A program made the translations under genes and the position numbers. Below, in pieces: positions 41,514-49,763 of a stretch of DNA of 64,000 nt. The notes under the pieces were generated by a model. It saw only the letters and a program-made list of their open reading frames with translations. It was not told the origin of the DNA and did no database searches. Source of the stretch: Elusimicrobiota bacterium. GTDB taxonomy: Bacteria > Elusimicrobiota > Elusimicrobia > UBA1565 > UBA9628. Every line of letters starts with the position of its first letter. Position 1 is the first letter of the stretch. The stretch is taken from positions 3,638 to 67,637 of the forward strand of contig PLZD01000002.1 in assembly GCA_003151975.1 (NCBI GenBank). Direction: 5' to 3'.

Positions 41514-42389
41514 TCACGGAAGCTGTTGGACGAGCTCCCCGTAGGTCTCGGGCCGGCGGTCGCGGAAGAACTGCCAGACCTTGCGGACCTCGAGGATCTC
41601 GTCGAAGTCGAGGTCGGCGGTGATGATCGCGTCCTTGTCGCGCGGGCCCACGGCGAGCATCTGGCCGCGCGGGTCGCAGAAGTAGGACTGGCCGTAGAAC
41701 TCGCCGATGTTCCAGGGCTTCTCGCGGCCGACGCGGTTGATGGCGCCGACGAAGTATTGGTTGGCGACCGCGTGCGCGGGCTGCTCGAGCTTCCAGAGGT
41801 ACTCCGAAAGGCCGGCGACGGTCGCGGACGGATTGAATACGATCTCCGCTCCATTGAGTCCGAGTATGCGCGCGCCGTCGGGGAAGTGCCGGTCGTAGCA
41901 GATGTAGACGCCGACCTTGCCGTACCTGGTCTGGAACACGGGATAGCCCTTGTTGCCCGGCTTGAAGTAGAACTTCTCCCAAAATCCCGGAGCGCAGTGC
42001 GGGATGTGGTTCTTGCGGTAGGTGCCCGCGATCGAGCCGTCGGCGTCGATGACGACGGCGGTGTTGTAGTAAGTGCCGGTCGACGGCGTCTCGTAGATCG
42101 GGACCACGATGACCATCTTGTATTTCTTGGCGAGCTTCTGCATCAAGACGGTGGTCGGGCCGGGGACGGGCTCGGCCGTGTCGTACCACTTGTCGTCCTG
42201 TTCGGCGCAGAAATAAGGCCCGTAGAAGATCTCCTGCATGCAAAGCATCTGCACGCCTTTCTTGCCGGCCTGCTCGATCAAGGGGATGTGCTTGTCGATC
42301 ATCTTCTTCTTGATTTCTTTGAGCGTGTACTTCGGGGTGGACCAGTCGCAGGACGTTTGGATCAGGCCGGCGCGGACGATTCGTGACAT
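41514..42389 (-). CDS. Beta-ureidopropionase / N-carbamoyl amide hydrolase
   Basis: 291-residue nitrilase-superfamily hydrolase from the ATG at 42389 (frame open upstream, but that is other coding sequence). The catalytic triad is visible: Glu53 (MQEIFYGP), Lys126 (YRKNHIPH), Cys164 (YICYDRHFP). Releases beta-alanine or beta-aminoisobutyrate, CO2 and ammonia from N-carbamoyl-beta-amino acids, the third step of the pathway. N-carbamoylputrescine amidase is a close relative and an alternative. Downstream of preTA and the DUF6624-like gene. Confidence 0.88.
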   Translation of the reverse strand: MSRIVRAGLIQTSCDWSTPKYTLKEIKKKMIDKHIPLIEQAGKKGVQMLCMQEIFYGPYFCAEQDDKWYDTAEPVPGPTTVLMQKLAKKYKMVIVVPIYETPSTGTYYNTAVVIDADGSIAGTYRKNHIPHCAPGFWEKFYFKPGNKGYPVFQTRYGKVGVYICYDRHFPDGARILGLNGAEIVFNPSATVAGLSEYLWKLEQPAHAVANQYFVGAINRVGREKPWNIGEFYGQSYFCDPRGQMLAVGPRDKDAIITADLDFDEILEVRKVWQFFRDRRPETYGELVQQLP

Positions 42390-42400
42390 GGGAGACCTCT

Positions 42401-42904
42401 CTAACCTTTCGCTTGGATTTTTCCGTTGAGCTGCGCGAGCCTCTCGGCGATCGGCGGCACGTTGAAGAACTTCTTCTCGAAGCTCAACAGCGTCGTGTCC
42501 TCGATCGGCAGGCGCAGCTGGTACTTGTTCTCGTCGGGATTGTGCTCGAACTGCGTGCCGTAGGTCTGCGCGAGACCCGCAGCCATCAAAAAGCGGTCGA
42601 GGCTGGCGCAGGCCAGCCAGCGCGAGGGCGTGTGCCCCTTGATCGAGGCGATCATGGCGAGCCGGTGAGCCGTCAAAAAGTCTTTCTGAGAGGAACCGTG
42701 CAGGTGGATGACGGATGCGTGATAGAGGTCCTGGGGCGTGTTGACCTCGCCGCGGCTCATCATCTCTTGGACCGTGCGGCGGCGCTGGGCATCGCGCTCG
42801 CGCAGAGTTTCGACGGCGTCCGGCGTGCTGTAGACGCGCTGGCGGTCCTGTTGGTCGGTCTCGTAGAGCTCTTGGAGCTTGAGATTGTCGGTTTCGGGAG
42901 GCAT
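42401..42904 (-). CDS. DUF6624-like protein
   Basis: 167 residues, soluble, no signal peptide. Pattern: an N-terminal DQQDRQRV region, DLYHASVIHLHGSSQKDFLTAHRLA, then RWLACASLDRFLMAAGLAQTYGTQFE, which matches what I know of DUF6624-type proteins (helical, often found as accessory genes). Biochemical role unknown. It lies between preA and the beta-ureidopropionase gene with gaps of 3 and 11 bases, so it is cotranscribed with the pyrimidine pathway. Confidence 0.6.
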   Translation of the reverse strand: MPPETDNLKLQELYETDQQDRQRVYSTPDAVETLRERDAQRRRTVQEMMSRGEVNTPQDLYHASVIHLHGSSQKDFLTAHRLAMIASIKGHTPSRWLACASLDRFLMAAGLAQTYGTQFEHNPDENKYQLRLPIEDTTLLSFEKKFFNVPPIAERLAQLNGKIQAKG

Positions 42905-42907
42905 GGT

Positions 42908-44215
42908 CTATCCGTGCATCCGCTTGTAGACTTCTTTGTAGCCCGAGAATCCGTTCTTGGTGTACTCTTCCCACGTCAGCGGCTTGTGGCCGGTCTTGAC
43001 CTCGGTCATCGTGATGCAGCCGTCGACGGGGCAGACCAAGGAGCAGAGATTGCAGCCGACGCAGTCTTCCTCGATAACGACAGGTTTGCGGTTGCCGTTT
43101 TTCTTGCGGTCGATCGTGATGCACTGGTGCGCGGTGTCGTTGCAGGCGACGAAGCAGAGGTCGCAGCCGATGCATTTGTCGTGGTCGATCTTGGCGACCG
43201 TCTTATGATGCAGATTCAGCTTCTTCCAATCGACGATGTCGGGAGCGGTTTTGCCGATGAAATCGTCGAGCGTCTCGAAGCCCTGCTTCTCCATCCAATC
43301 CTCGAGGCCGGCATTGAGCTCCTCGACGATCCGAAAGCCGTAATGCATGACCGCCGTGCAAAGCTGAACCGAGGAAGAGCCGAGCAGCATGAACTCGACG
43401 GCGTCCGCCCAAGTCGAGATGCCGCCGATGCCGGAGATCGGCAGACCCTTGGTTTCCGGGTCCGTCGAGATTTGAGAGACCATGTTGAGCGCAATGGGCT
43501 TGACCGCGGGGCCGCAGTAGCCGCCGTGCGAGATTTTCCCGCCGACCGCGAATTTGGGCTTCATCGTGTCGAGGTCGACGCCCATGATCGAGTTGATCGT
43601 GTTGATGAGCGCCACGCCGTCGGCGCCGCCCGCTTTGGCCGCGCGCGCGGCGTAGCGCACGTCGGTGATGTTGGGCGTGAGCTTGACGAGAACCGGGATC
43701 GTCGACTTTTCTTTTACAAACTCCGTGACCATCTTGATGTACTCGGGCACCTGTCCTACGGCGGCGCCCATGCCGCGCTCGCTCATCCCGTGCGGGCAGC
43801 CGAAGTTGAGCTCGAAGCCGTCGGCGCCGGTGTCGAGACAGCGCTTGACGATGTCGTGCCAAGACTTGCGCTCGCAGGGGACCATCAAGGAGATCACGAC
43901 CGCGTGCTTCGGGAAGCGCTTCTTGACCTCGGTGATCTCGCGCAGATTGTCTTCCAACGGGCGATCGGTGATCAGCTCGATGTTGTTGAACCCGGCGATC
44001 TTCTGGCCGCCGATGTCGATGGCTCCGTAACGACTAGTTTGATTGATCACCGGGGGGTCCTGGCCGAGCGTTTTCCAGACCGCTCCCCCCCAGCCGTACT
44101 CGAAGGCGCGCATGACCTGCTCGCCGGAATTGGCGGGCGGCGCCGAGGCGAGCCAAAAAGGGTTGGGCGACTTGATGCCCGCGCAGTTGGCGGCGAGATT
44201 AGGCTTCTTACCCAT
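42908..44215 (-). CDS. preA: NAD-dependent dihydropyrimidine dehydrogenase, PreA subunit
   Basis: 435 residues from the ATG at 44215, overlapping the preT stop by 8 bases. FMN-binding TIM barrel with the catalytic Cys in NFGCPHGMSERGMGAAVGQ, and two C-terminal 4Fe-4S ferredoxin clusters (CIGCDLCFVAC, CVGCNLCSLVCP). With PreT it reduces uracil and thymine to the 5,6-dihydro forms, the first step of the reductive pathway, or runs in reverse. The Fe-S and catalytic residues are intact. Confidence 0.93.
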   Translation of the reverse strand: MGKKPNLAANCAGIKSPNPFWLASAPPANSGEQVMRAFEYGWGGAVWKTLGQDPPVINQTSRYGAIDIGGQKIAGFNNIELITDRPLEDNLREITEVKKRFPKHAVVISLMVPCERKSWHDIVKRCLDTGADGFELNFGCPHGMSERGMGAAVGQVPEYIKMVTEFVKEKSTIPVLVKLTPNITDVRYAARAAKAGGADGVALINTINSIMGVDLDTMKPKFAVGGKISHGGYCGPAVKPIALNMVSQISTDPETKGLPISGIGGISTWADAVEFMLLGSSSVQLCTAVMHYGFRIVEELNAGLEDWMEKQGFETLDDFIGKTAPDIVDWKKLNLHHKTVAKIDHDKCIGCDLCFVACNDTAHQCITIDRKKNGNRKPVVIEEDCVGCNLCSLVCPVDGCITMTEVKTGHKPLTWEEYTKNGFSGYKEVYKRMHG

Positions 44216-45626
44216 GAGCTGCTCGCTCCGACGGAAGCTTGGGCATGATCGGCGCGACCTTGCGGCCATCGATCGTCGAGATCCAGTAATCGTTGCCTTC
44301 CGGCGCGGGCACGCCCGGCTGCAGGGCGTTGTGAATGGCCCAGGCGGCGCGCTTGCCGTCGGCGGCCGCGTTGACGACTTCCTTGCCGCCGTTGATCGCG
44401 TCGCCGCCCGCGAACACTTTCGGGTGGGTGGTGCGCAATGTCTCTGCCTCAACCTTGATGCGTCCGTCGGAGGCCAGCGCGAGCCCGAATCCCTTGGCCA
44501 GCGCGAAGTGCTTGGTCTGACCGATCGCCTTGATGACGCGATCGCACTCGATCGTGAAATTCTGGCCCTTGAGGACGGAGAGTTTGCCGCCGACGACCTT
44601 GGTCCGCGCGAACTCGATTCCTTCAACTTTGGTTTTGCCGATGACGCGCACGGGAGCGGCGTTCCAGAGAAATTCCGCCCCGTCCGTCTGGGCGAGTTCG
44701 TACTCGAAGCCATACGCGCCCATGTCGGCTTCGGAACGACGGTACGCCATGATGACGCGTTTGGCGCCCGTCCTCTTGGACTGGGTCACGGCGTCGATCG
44801 AGGTGTTGCCGGCGCCGATCACGACCGTGGTCTCGCTCTTGCCAAGCGGCCCGAGGTCGCGCTCCTTGACGTAGCGAATGAACGAGAGGGCGTCCCAAAC
44901 GCCGCGGAGTCCTTCTCCTGGAATCTCCAATTTGTGCGTCTCGCCGAGGCCGATGCCGACGAAGACCGCGGCAAAATCCTTCAGCAGCTTCTCGACGGAG
45001 ACATCCTTGCCGATCTCGACGCCCATGCGCACGTCGATGCCGAGCTTGAACAGTCGCTTGAACTCGTCGAGCGACACCTTCTGGGTCATCTTGTACTCGG
45101 CGATGCCGAAAGTGTTGAGTCCTCCGGGGACCGAGTCATGCTTCTCGAATATCGTGACGGCATAGCCCAACCGCCGCAAATAAGAGGCGCAGGAGACGCC
45201 GGCCGGTCCGCCGCCGATCACGGCGACGCGCAGGCCGTTGTCGGGGGCGGCCCTGAAGGGTTGGGTCCCGGTCTCGTTGAGATGATCGGTCGCCCTGCGC
45301 TGTAGGCGCGCGATGTCGATGGGCTTTTCCTGCCAGTCGTGGTAGACGCAGGCGCCCTCGCAGAGGACTTCGACGGGACAGGCGCGGGCGCAGGAATGGC
45401 CCAGCGCGTTGGCCTCAAGGATCGTCTTGGCCGAGCCGGTCAGGTTGTTCGAGGCAATCTGCTTGATGAAGCGTGGGATGTCGATGTGCGTCGGACAGGC
45501 CTTGATGCAGGGCGCGTCGTAGCAATAGAGGCAGCGGTGAGCCTCGATGACGGCCTCTTCGGGGCGCAGCGCCGGCTTGATCTCGGCGAAGTTTTCCTGG
45601 AAGATCTTCTTGGTCGTGGAATCCAT
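44208..45626 (-). CDS. preT: Dihydropyrimidine dehydrogenase, PreT subunit
   Basis: 472 residues, GltD-like. N-terminal Fe-S cysteines (CLYCYDAPCIKACP, CARACPVEVLCEGAC), FAD motif VIGGGPAGVSCASYL, NAD(P) motif VVIGAGNTSIDA, and a C-terminal FAD block (VFAGGDAINGG). Passes electrons from NAD(P)H to PreA. First gene of the pyrimidine operon, with its own promoter. Confidence 0.93.
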   Translation of the reverse strand: MDSTTKKIFQENFAEIKPALRPEEAVIEAHRCLYCYDAPCIKACPTHIDIPRFIKQIASNNLTGSAKTILEANALGHSCARACPVEVLCEGACVYHDWQEKPIDIARLQRRATDHLNETGTQPFRAAPDNGLRVAVIGGGPAGVSCASYLRRLGYAVTIFEKHDSVPGGLNTFGIAEYKMTQKVSLDEFKRLFKLGIDVRMGVEIGKDVSVEKLLKDFAAVFVGIGLGETHKLEIPGEGLRGVWDALSFIRYVKERDLGPLGKSETTVVIGAGNTSIDAVTQSKRTGAKRVIMAYRRSEADMGAYGFEYELAQTDGAEFLWNAAPVRVIGKTKVEGIEFARTKVVGGKLSVLKGQNFTIECDRVIKAIGQTKHFALAKGFGLALASDGRIKVEAETLRTTHPKVFAGGDAINGGKEVVNAAADGKRAAWAIHNALQPGVPAPEGNDYWISTIDGRKVAPIMPKLPSERAAHG

Positions 45627-45645
45627 TGGGACCGTCGGAAAGCCG

Positions 45646-45674
45646 ATTTTATCTTATCCCCGAAGGGCTTTCAA
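45646..45674 (-). promoter_or_regulatory. Sigma70-type promoter of the pyrimidine-degradation operon
   Basis: TTGAAA (45669-45674), 17 bases, TAAAAT (45646-45651), minus strand; about 12 bases of leader before the preT ATG. Confidence 0.65.
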
Positions 45675-45679
45675 CCCAT

Positions 45680-46228
45680 TCAGCGCATGATCTGGATGTG
45701 GCCGATCGTCGGCTGCGGGATCAGCGACTTGGACAGCGCGCTGACGCCTTCGCCCACGTACATTGCCGAGATCAGAACGACGCTGGCAAGCAGAATGCCC
45801 ATCGCGACGTTGCCCCGCTGGAGCTCCTTGCCCGGGGAGACGTCGTTGAAGCGGCGCGCCAGGCGCCCGAAAAGGCGCAAGGTGACCGAGATGGTGATGA
45901 GCGCCAGCACCATCGAGATCACGAGGTGGCCCATCGCCATCAGGACCAGCTGCCAGAGCGAGAAGCCGCTTTCGGTCGGGGTCGTCAAGTAGACCCGGAA
46001 AATCGTGACCACCGAGGTTAGGCCCTTCTGGAGGATCATGGAGGCCGAGAAAAGGATCGCCGCCATCAAGACTCCGACGGAGACGTTGCCCTTCTTGATC
46101 TCCTCTCCCATGTGGAAGTCGGGGTTGGCCGCCACGAACATCTCGTACGTCGTCCAGATGACGATGCCCGACATGGCCACCATGAGGACGAATTCAAATA
46201 GGCCGCGCGACACTTGGGTCAGGAACAT
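45680..46228 (-). CDS. DUF350 family membrane protein
   Basis: 182 residues, about four or five helices arranged as two similar halves: IKKGNVSVGVLMAAILFSASMIL and LQRGNVAMGILLASVVLISAMYV are the repeated DUF350 (UPF0719) cores. Members are small inner-membrane proteins often found with transglutaminase-like or ATP-grasp genes and of unresolved function. The next upstream gene on this strand encodes a transglutaminase-like protein, 18 bases away, which fits that pattern. Confidence 0.8.
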   Translation of the reverse strand: MFLTQVSRGLFEFVLMVAMSGIVIWTTYEMFVAANPDFHMGEEIKKGNVSVGVLMAAILFSASMILQKGLTSVVTIFRVYLTTPTESGFSLWQLVLMAMGHLVISMVLALITISVTLRLFGRLARRFNDVSPGKELQRGNVAMGILLASVVLISAMYVGEGVSALSKSLIPQPTIGHIQIMR

Positions 46229-46246
46229 GCTTCCTCCATGCTGTTT

Positions 46247-47245
46247 TTAGAAAAATGGCTCCATACGGTAGCTTTCCGAGGCTTCCAATAGCGCCTGCGT
46301 ATGATCGCCGACGGAACCTGGCGCCAGCCACGCGGGCCCGGCCGGTTCGACGAGAACGTACTGCAGCCCCTGGAACTCCAGGAAAAGATCGCCCTTGTTG
46401 GGGATGCGCAGCACGCCGAGCAGGTAGTGCTCGGGCAGCGCCACGCCGATCATGCGCATCTGCGGCCAATTGGCGAGTATGGAGGCCAAAGTTCCCGTTT
46501 TAGTATCGCAGTCGCCCCAGCCCCCGATCAAGGTCTGCAAGGGCGGCCAAAAGCCGCCGTTGTGCACGCCGTTTACCACGGGAGGCGGAATCTTGTAGAT
46601 GATGGCGGTCTGGACCATCGACGCGACCGCGCCGATGATGAGGCCCGAATCGTAATGCCGCGAGATGGCGACCTGATCGAAGGCTCCCGCCAGCGATTTG
46701 ACTAGAGGCGAGTTGGCCTTGACGACCTTCGGCATGTCGACTTCGACTTCGTTGCCCTGAAGGAAATGGAACATCTTGGCGGCCATGTAGTCGTCGACCT
46801 TCTTGTCGTACTGCGTCTGAAGCGCCGCGATCTGAGCGTCGAACGGCGCCTGCGGCGTATGGAGCCGGGTGGCGGCAGCGAAGGCCGCTTGGCGCGCGGC
46901 CGCGTGCCAGGACTTGAGGTCGGCGAGGTCGCTGTCGCGGTAGCCCCAATTCTTGACGTACGCCTCGTAGGCGCCGCGAGGCTCTTGGAAATGCATCGTG
47001 AGGAAATCCTGATTGAAGTTCGTGAAGCCATAGTCGGCCGTCGCGAGCTGGGGAGTCTTGCGCAGGCGCTGGTAGGTCTTGCTCGTGCCTTCGCTGTCGC
47101 CCTCCGACTCCTGGTCGTAGAGGATGTCCCGGCCCGCGGGCCAGACCGTCATGCGCCGCTGCAGGGGAATCGCCAGAGCGCACGCGAGCCAAAAAGCCGC
47201 GGCCCACAGCGCGGTCAACCGTCTATAGGGAAGCGAGCAGAACAT
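46247..47245 (-). CDS. Membrane-anchored transglutaminase-like protein
   Basis: 332 residues from the ATG at 47245. N-terminal signal anchor (about 8-28), a ~200-residue helical region, then a transglutaminase/cysteine-protease core: GGWGDCDTKTGTLASIL carries the likely nucleophile Cys and GVALPEHYLLGV the His. Predicted periplasmic. The divergent cyclase-kinase gene starts 68 bases away, and their promoters must overlap (TTGACA/TGTCAA region). Confidence 0.65.
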   Translation of the reverse strand: MFCSLPYRRLTALWAAAFWLACALAIPLQRRMTVWPAGRDILYDQESEGDSEGTSKTYQRLRKTPQLATADYGFTNFNQDFLTMHFQEPRGAYEAYVKNWGYRDSDLADLKSWHAAARQAAFAAATRLHTPQAPFDAQIAALQTQYDKKVDDYMAAKMFHFLQGNEVEVDMPKVVKANSPLVKSLAGAFDQVAISRHYDSGLIIGAVASMVQTAIIYKIPPPVVNGVHNGGFWPPLQTLIGGWGDCDTKTGTLASILANWPQMRMIGVALPEHYLLGVLRIPNKGDLFLEFQGLQYVLVEPAGPAWLAPGSVGDHTQALLEASESYRMEPFF

Positions 47246-47276
47246 TCGTTGCGAGGATATCAAATTCGTGGAGCCG

Positions 47277-47305
47277 TTGACAGGCCGACGCCGGGGGTCT
47301 ATACT
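47277..47305 (+). promoter_or_regulatory. Sigma70 promoter of the cyclase-kinase gene
   Basis: TTGACA (47277-47282), 17 bases, TATACT (47300-47305); the ATG at 47313 follows 7 bases later (leaderless). This promoter is nearly identical in form to that of antisense RNA 2. Confidence 0.8.
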
Positions 47306-47312
47306 TAGACCC

Positions 47313-49712
47313 ATGAGCGGTCCGCGCACGCGCAACCTCACCATCCTGCTGACCGACATCAAGGACTTTACCAGCCAAACGGCCAGCAGAAGCCGGGCGG
47401 AGATCGGGCTCATGCTCGACCGCCACAAGGAGGTGGTCCTGCCCATCCTGGAATCCCATGGCGGCAAGCTGGTCAAGACGATCGGCGACTCCTTCCTCGT
47501 GACTTTCGAGAGCCCCACGGACGCGGTGCTGGCCGGGATCGCCGTCCAAGAGGCGCTCCACCGCTACAACGTGAGCGTGCCGGCCGCTCAGCGCTTCGAG
47601 ATCCGCATCGCGCTCAATCAAGGCGAGGTCAACCTAGTCGACAACGACGTCTTCGGTGATCCTGTCAACATCGCCGCCCGGGTCGAGGAGATCGCCGAGG
47701 CCGGTGAGGTCTATTTCACGGACGCCGTGTATCTTTCGATGAACAAGCGCGAGGTCCGCTCGCTCGAAATCGGCCCCGTCGAGCTCAAGGGCGTCGGCGA
47801 GAAAGTCCGGATCTACAAGGTCGTCCGCGAGCTGACGACGCCAGAAGTCCGCGCGGCGTCTCCCAAGGCCGTCTCGCCTGCTCCGCCCGCCCCAAGCGCG
47901 CCGTCTCCCGTCGCGGAACGTGAAGTCAATTTAAAACTGGACTTTCCTGCGTCCTCGCCCGCCGCCTCCGCGGCGGCGCCGGCCGCTCCGCCGCCGTCAT
48001 TTGTCGCCGCGGCTCCGCCGGCCGCTACCGCGACGCAGTGGTTCGAGGGCCCCACTTCGATGAACTCGCCGGAGGAGCTGATCGGGAAGGATGTCGGTCC
48101 CGCGCGCATTGAGGCCGTCATGGGCCAGGGCGGCATGGGCGTCGTCTTTCGGGCGCGGCACAAGCGCCTCGACCGAGTCGTCGCGGTGAAGATCATCGCT
48201 CCCACGCTCAGCCGCTCGGCCGCCGCGTCCGAGCTGCTGCTCCAGGAGGCGCGCCTCGTGGCGCGGCTCGAGGATCCGCGCATCGTGCAGGTCTACGACG
48301 TCGGCACCCAGGGGACCTTGAGCTTCGTCGTCATGCAGTTCATCGAGGGCGAGACGCTCGGCGACCGCGTCCAGCGGCAGGGAAAGCTCGCGCCGGGCGA
48401 AGCGTTGGCCCTCATGAAGGAAGTGCTGCTGGGGCTCATGGCCGCCCACGCCAAGGGCATCGTGCACCGCGATCTCAAGCCGTCCAACATCATGATCGAC
48501 CGGGGCGGAGCGGTGAAGCTGCTCGACTTCGGCATCGCCGGCGTGACGGGAAACGAGGAATTCGTTCCGGACGCGACCTTTTCCGGGAGCTTGGAGTTCA
48601 TGGCCCCTGAGCAGGCGTTCGGCGCTAAGGCCGACCCGCGCATGGATCTTTACTCGTTCGGCGCGACGTTTTTCTACGCCTTGACCGGGATGCCCCCTTT
48701 CGCCGGAACCAGCGCCGTCGACGTCATGATGAAGCACCGCGAGGCGCCCGTTCCTGATGCGAGGACGATCAACCGCGAGGTGACCGAAGGCGCTGCCAAG
48801 CTGATCGCCCGCCTCATGCAGAAATTTCCCGAGCAGCGGCCGTCGAGCGCCGCGGAAGTGCTCGCGGAGCTCTCCAAGCCGGGGATGACGATGTCCGTCG
48901 ACGCGAGCGGTTCTCCGTTCAAGATCCTGCCTCCTCCCGTCGAGGCGAAGGTGGGCCTGGCCGCCGAGATGGAGGCGATGGGACGCCCGAGCGATGAGGT
49001 GGCCGCAGCCTCCGCCCCTCCCGCGGCGGCGCTCGGCAGAGCGGCGGCCGGCCTGCCGCCCCCTCCTCCTCCCGTGGACTTCTCCCCGGGGCATATACCG
49101 GCCGTCGCGTGGGCGATCTTTGGAACTCTCTTTTTCGTCTTTTGCGGCACGCCTTGGTCGGGCATCACGCCGGAGGATTGGCTCGCAGGCGGATTCGTTG
49201 GAGCCGTCGCCGCCGCCATCCTGGCTTATCTGGGCGCCGAGGGCTGGCTTCAGCGCTTTGCCGGACCGATGCTGATTGCGGCCTCGTGCTTCTGCTTCCT
49301 AAAATTCGGCGTCGCGCCCGGAGAAGGCTTCCCGCCGGCCATGCCGGGATTCGAGATCCTCGTCATCATCTTCCTGGGGATCATCCTAGGCGGCGCGGGG
49401 CTCTATCTGGGGTATTTCGCCGCGCCGCCGGAGCGAGACCTTGCCGCGATCCTCCTGGCCGGCGGCGGAGCGGTCCTGGCGGTTGCGGCCGCCGCGCGCG
49501 GGCTTCCGGAGTCGGCGGGTTGGATCGACGGCGTATCGAGCCGCTTAGCGCAGGCTCTCGGAGAGCTCGCGCGCACGGGCGGCATCGCGCGCTGGTCGGG
49601 CCTCGGCGTGCTCTTCGGGGCCTACCGCTTCGCCAGATACTTCCGTTACGATCCGGCGCAATGGAGCCGCCGCAAGACCGCGGACGGCCGGATTCTCAAC
49701 TGGAACAAATAG
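47313..49712 (+). CDS. Class III adenylyl cyclase - Ser/Thr kinase - membrane fusion
   Basis: 799 residues; start set by the promoter. Residues 5-175: class III cyclase with metal Asp15 and Asp59 (TDIKDFT, TIGDSF), adenine-selecting Lys55 and Asp116, and Asn119/Arg123 (FGDPVNIAAR), so catalytically complete and probably making cAMP. 176-250: Pro/Ala linker. 256-530: Hanks-type kinase with GQGGMGVVF, Lys293 (VAVKII), catalytic Asp387 (HRDLKPSN), DFG and MAPEQ. 596-780: about five transmembrane helices, then a basic tail. Both catalytic domains would face the cytoplasm. Confidence 0.9.
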   Translation: MSGPRTRNLTILLTDIKDFTSQTASRSRAEIGLMLDRHKEVVLPILESHGGKLVKTIGDSFLVTFESPTDAVLAGIAVQEALHRYNVSVPAAQRFEIRIALNQGEVNLVDNDVFGDPVNIAARVEEIAEAGEVYFTDAVYLSMNKREVRSLEIGPVELKGVGEKVRIYKVVRELTTPEVRAASPKAVSPAPPAPSAPSPVAEREVNLKLDFPASSPAASAAAPAAPPPSFVAAAPPAATATQWFEGPTSMNSPEELIGKDVGPARIEAVMGQGGMGVVFRARHKRLDRVVAVKIIAPTLSRSAAASELLLQEARLVARLEDPRIVQVYDVGTQGTLSFVVMQFIEGETLGDRVQRQGKLAPGEALALMKEVLLGLMAAHAKGIVHRDLKPSNIMIDRGGAVKLLDFGIAGVTGNEEFVPDATFSGSLEFMAPEQAFGAKADPRMDLYSFGATFFYALTGMPPFAGTSAVDVMMKHREAPVPDARTINREVTEGAAKLIARLMQKFPEQRPSSAAEVLAELSKPGMTMSVDASGSPFKILPPPVEAKVGLAAEMEAMGRPSDEVAAASAPPAAALGRAAAGLPPPPPPVDFSPGHIPAVAWAIFGTLFFVFCGTPWSGITPEDWLAGGFVGAVAAAILAYLGAEGWLQRFAGPMLIAASCFCFLKFGVAPGEGFPPAMPGFEILVIIFLGIILGGAGLYLGYFAAPPERDLAAILLAGGGAVLAVAAAARGLPESAGWIDGVSSRLAQALGELARTGGIARWSGLGVLFGAYRFARYFRYDPAQWSRRKTADGRILNWNK

Positions 49713-49716
49713 CTTA

Positions 49717-49733
49717 GCCCCGCTGCGCGGGGC
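49717..49733. terminator. Bidirectional hairpin between convergent genes
   Basis: GCCCCGC-TGC-GCGGGGC, 7-bp stem, between the cyclase-kinase stop and the nuoN stop. No T-tract on either side, so termination is only inferred from position. Confidence 0.4.
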
Positions 49734-49763
49734 AACCGTGGGAAGCTCAAGGGAGCGCTTCGG

